This document shows, one piece after another, positions 13,775 through 15,113 of a stretch of 15,113 bases of DNA (its first letter is position 1; each line of letters starts with the position of its first letter). This DNA comes from CAYLHS01 sp964383535. Its GTDB lineage: Bacteria > Actinomycetota > Acidimicrobiia > Spongiisociales > UBA4744. The DNA is taken from assembly GCA_964383535.1 (NCBI GenBank), contig CAYLHS010000052.1:1-15113 (forward strand). Direction: 5' to 3'. The notes under the pieces were generated by a model. The model ran no database searches. It saw only the letters and a list, made by a program, of their open reading frames with translations, and was not told where the DNA came from. The position numbers were made by a program, and so were the translations under genes.

Positions 13775-13780
13775 AACCTA
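13775..13780 (-). promoter_or_regulatory. Possible -10 (TAGGTT) for the TMEM175-like gene
   Basis: On the minus strand TAGGTT would start transcription at an A near 13768, leaving a 17-base leader that holds the AGGAG ribosome site. No good -35 is visible. Confidence 0.4.
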
Positions 13781-13867
13781 CCGCGCGTGTCTCTCAACGA
13801 CGACCGAACGCGATCCGCGACCGCAGGACGAAGTACAAGGAGGTACGGTCGGCGAAGCCGGCCCAGG

Positions 13868-14602
13868 CTACTGGGCGGCAGCGATCGCTTCCTGTACTGC
13901 CGTCAGGACACCGTTCCAGGTGGATGCCTGGCTCCAGTCGACCCGCGTCCCGTTGACCATCAGCGTCGGAGTACCCGTCACCTGGCTGTTCTCCGAGTTG
14001 ATTTCCATCTGAGTCACCCAGTTCCCGAACGTGTCGTCAGCGACGCATTGCTTGAAGCGGTTCATGTCGGGGATCCCCACGGTCTCGGCAAACTGGATGA
14101 GCTGGTCATCGGTGTAGCCGACCCCCTCGGTCGCGGGCTGATTGGCGAACACCTCATTGTGATACTCGAAGAACATCCCCTGGTCCTGGGCGCACCCCGC
14201 CGCGTTCGCGGCGCGTTTGGACGAGTCGTTCTTCAAGTTGATGTCGAGGAACGACATCATGTGGTACACCTGTTTGATCTGTCCGGCTTCGACCATCTGG
14301 TCGAGCGTTGGGGCGACGTTGTCCTCGAACCCCTTGCAGATCGGGCACTGGAAGTCTTCGTACACATCGACGATCGGCGAAGTCGCCGTCCCGACCGGCA
14401 CCCCACCGTCACTGTTCACACCGGCGGGCATGGCGGCTGACGGGTTCGACTGGGGGCGTTTCGCGGCCCACACAGCGACGCCTGCGACGACGACCACCGC
14501 GAACACGGCGATGATCATGATCGCTCGGGTTCGGTTCCGTTTCGCCTGGGCTTCTGCTGCAGCTGCCGCAGCTTCGCCGGACGTGGTGGTCTTCTTGCTC
14601 AT
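13868..14602 (-). CDS. Membrane-anchored DsbA-like thioredoxin-fold protein (244 aa)
   Basis: A cytoplasmic Ala/Lys-rich N-terminus is followed by one membrane segment (about residues 27-46, AIMIIAVFAVVVVAGVAVW), so the rest faces outward. The thioredoxin-like domain (about 70-244) has the active site FQCPICKGF (Cys86-Pro-Ile-Cys89), the helical insertion of DsbA/Thioredoxin_4 proteins, and the cis-Pro loop GTPTLMVNG. It probably forms or isomerises disulfides in secreted proteins. The ATG at 14602 is chosen because the longer frame to 14743 is not protein-like; a GAAGAG ribosome site is weak. A paralog lies upstream on the same strand. The several Cys-containing secreted lipoproteins in this window are possible clients, by inference only. 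Confidence 0.9.
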   Translation of the reverse strand: MSKKTTTSGEAAAAAAEAQAKRNRTRAIMIIAVFAVVVVAGVAVWAAKRPQSNPSAAMPAGVNSDGGVPVGTATSPIVDVYEDFQCPICKGFEDNVAPTLDQMVEAGQIKQVYHMMSFLDINLKNDSSKRAANAAGCAQDQGMFFEYHNEVFANQPATEGVGYTDDQLIQFAETVGIPDMNRFKQCVADDTFGNWVTQMEINSENSQVTGTPTLMVNGTRVDWSQASTWNGVLTAVQEAIAAAQ

Positions 14603-14929
14603 GGGCTCTTCTCGTCGGGGTCTGAAATATCCTGGTCGATTTCGGCCGGTATGTCGCCAATTCCGCCTGCTCGTGTCTGCTGGAGGCACGAGACGTTGTG
14701 CTCGATCTCCGTCAGTGGGTGCGGTTCCCGCGGCGCCGAGCATCAGCTCGACGCGCCTCCCCGTGGGCCATGCCCAGGACCCGCTCCGCCCCTTCGGGAC
14801 GCCTCGCCTTGGGCTGCGCCCTGTGGCTTTGCTGGGGGAGGGGGCCCGGCGCCCGATTGTCCCTCCCCAGATCTTGTCGCGTCTTCGCTGAGTGGCTGAA
14901 TAGCAGTTGGCTGCGGGCGAAGTTCGCCC
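14603..14929. repeat. Intergenic region with dispersed repeat and hairpins between the two DsbA-like genes
   Basis: No gene is visible. A hairpin CTCGTG/CACGAG lies at 14670-14692. From 14745 to 14912 is a GC-rich repeat with the hairpin CTGGGGGAGGG / CCCTCCCCAG (14832-14870, one bulged G). It is followed by TTGTCGCGTCTTCGCTGAGT and GGCTGAATAGCAGTTGGCTG, shared with 7722-7795. The GCCCGGCGC part is also found at 6663-6783. Confidence 0.5.
14915..14929 (-). terminator. Hairpin abutting the stop of the second DsbA-like gene
   Basis: On the minus strand GGGCGA-ACT-TCGCCC starts at the base after the TAG stop (14932-14930). It is a short, perfect GC-rich stem without a U-tract and probably marks the transcript end. 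Confidence 0.5.
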
Positions 14930-15113
14930 CTACTTCGCTGCGCTGATGGCGTTGAGGATGTTCTGGAACACGGATCCCCACGGGTCGGGGTCGGTGTTGC
15001 TGACTCCGGCGCCCCAGTCGACCTGCGTACCGTTGACCTTGATTGTGGGCGTGGCGTGGACCCCAGCGTTCTCGGAGTTGATCTCCATCTGGTTCACCCA
15101 GGTGTCGTACGTG
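14930..15113 (-). CDS. Second DsbA-like thioredoxin-fold protein, C-terminal part (cut by window end)
   Basis: Sixty residues are visible, reading TYDTWVNQMEINSENAGVHA, then TPTIKVNGTQVDWGAG and WGSVFQNILNAISAAK. They align with the end of the neighbouring DsbA-like protein (NWVTQMEINSENSQVTGTPTLMVNGTRVDW...LTAVQEAIAAAQ), including the identical run QMEINSEN and the cis-Pro loop ATPT. The CxxC active site lies beyond the window. The two genes are tandem duplicates on the same strand, separated by a 327-base non-coding repeat region. An exported disulfide oxidoreductase role is inferred from the paralog. Confidence 0.88.
   Translation of the reverse strand, partial: TYDTWVNQMEINSENAGVHATPTIKVNGTQVDWGAGVSNTDPDPWGSVFQNILNAISAAK

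Noticed and set aside
14603..14700. Possible tRNA or riboswitch upstream of the DsbA-like gene
   Set aside because: Only one 6-bp stem (CTCGTG/CACGAG) is present, without a cloverleaf or any known aptamer motif.
14712..14981. Minus-strand 89-residue frame between the DsbA-like genes
   Set aside because: It spans the dispersed repeat and the end of the second DsbA-like gene in another frame; the translation is Arg-rich and motif-free.

Overview
The window is GC-rich (around 60-65% by eye) with a mixed-strand gene order typical of a free-living high-GC bacterium. I place it in Actinomycetota, possibly Acidimicrobiia. The reasons are large cyclase/NB-ARC signalling proteins, a subtilisin-inhibitor-like lipoprotein, several starts that look leaderless (a TANNNT-type -10 hexamer ending 7 bases before the start codon), a small Arg-rich protein of actinobacterial style, and degenerate GC-rich intergenic repeats. 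The class-level placement is inference.

Layout. 1-850: the tail of a LuxR-type regulator (+) and a small Arg-rich ORF (+), converging on the next gene. 850-3717 (-): a 955-aa class III nucleotide cyclase/NB-ARC ATPase with no visible DNA-binding domain. 3718-3861: a striking 17-bp perfect inverted repeat. 3862-5541 (-): two lipoprotein genes in a row, the downstream one with an SSI-like (subtilisin inhibitor) domain. They are divergent from an esterase-D-like hydrolase (+, 5625-6650). 6785-7696: a DUF2975 membrane protein with an adjacent small XRE regulator, behind an AT-rich promoter packed with repeated half-sites. 7806-9266: a MerR/GyrI regulator with a 19-bp-spaced, dyad-containing promoter, followed by a stand-alone GyrI-like protein. 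9556-9639: a very small Lys/Pro-rich ORF followed by a GAAA-loop hairpin. 9824-11068: DEAD-box RNA helicase. 11152-13131: nitroreductase, small membrane protein, and two tandem copies of an unrecognised small protein, separated by the C-terminal remnant of a GNAT acetyltransferase. 13176-15113 (-): a TMEM175-like channel and two tandem DsbA-like thioredoxin-fold proteins, the second cut by the window edge.

The window is best read as accessory and regulatory chromosomal sequence rather than a mobile island. I see no transposase, integrase, tRNA, rRNA or CRISPR array. The main self-contained units are the DUF2975-XRE pair with its operator array, the MerR-GyrI pair with its own operator, the lipoprotein pair, and the DsbA pair. 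The most unusual elements are the three-half-site operator, the SSI-like lipoprotein with Glu at the predicted P1 site, the paralog/GNAT fusion scar, and the inverted repeat that can form two competing hairpins.
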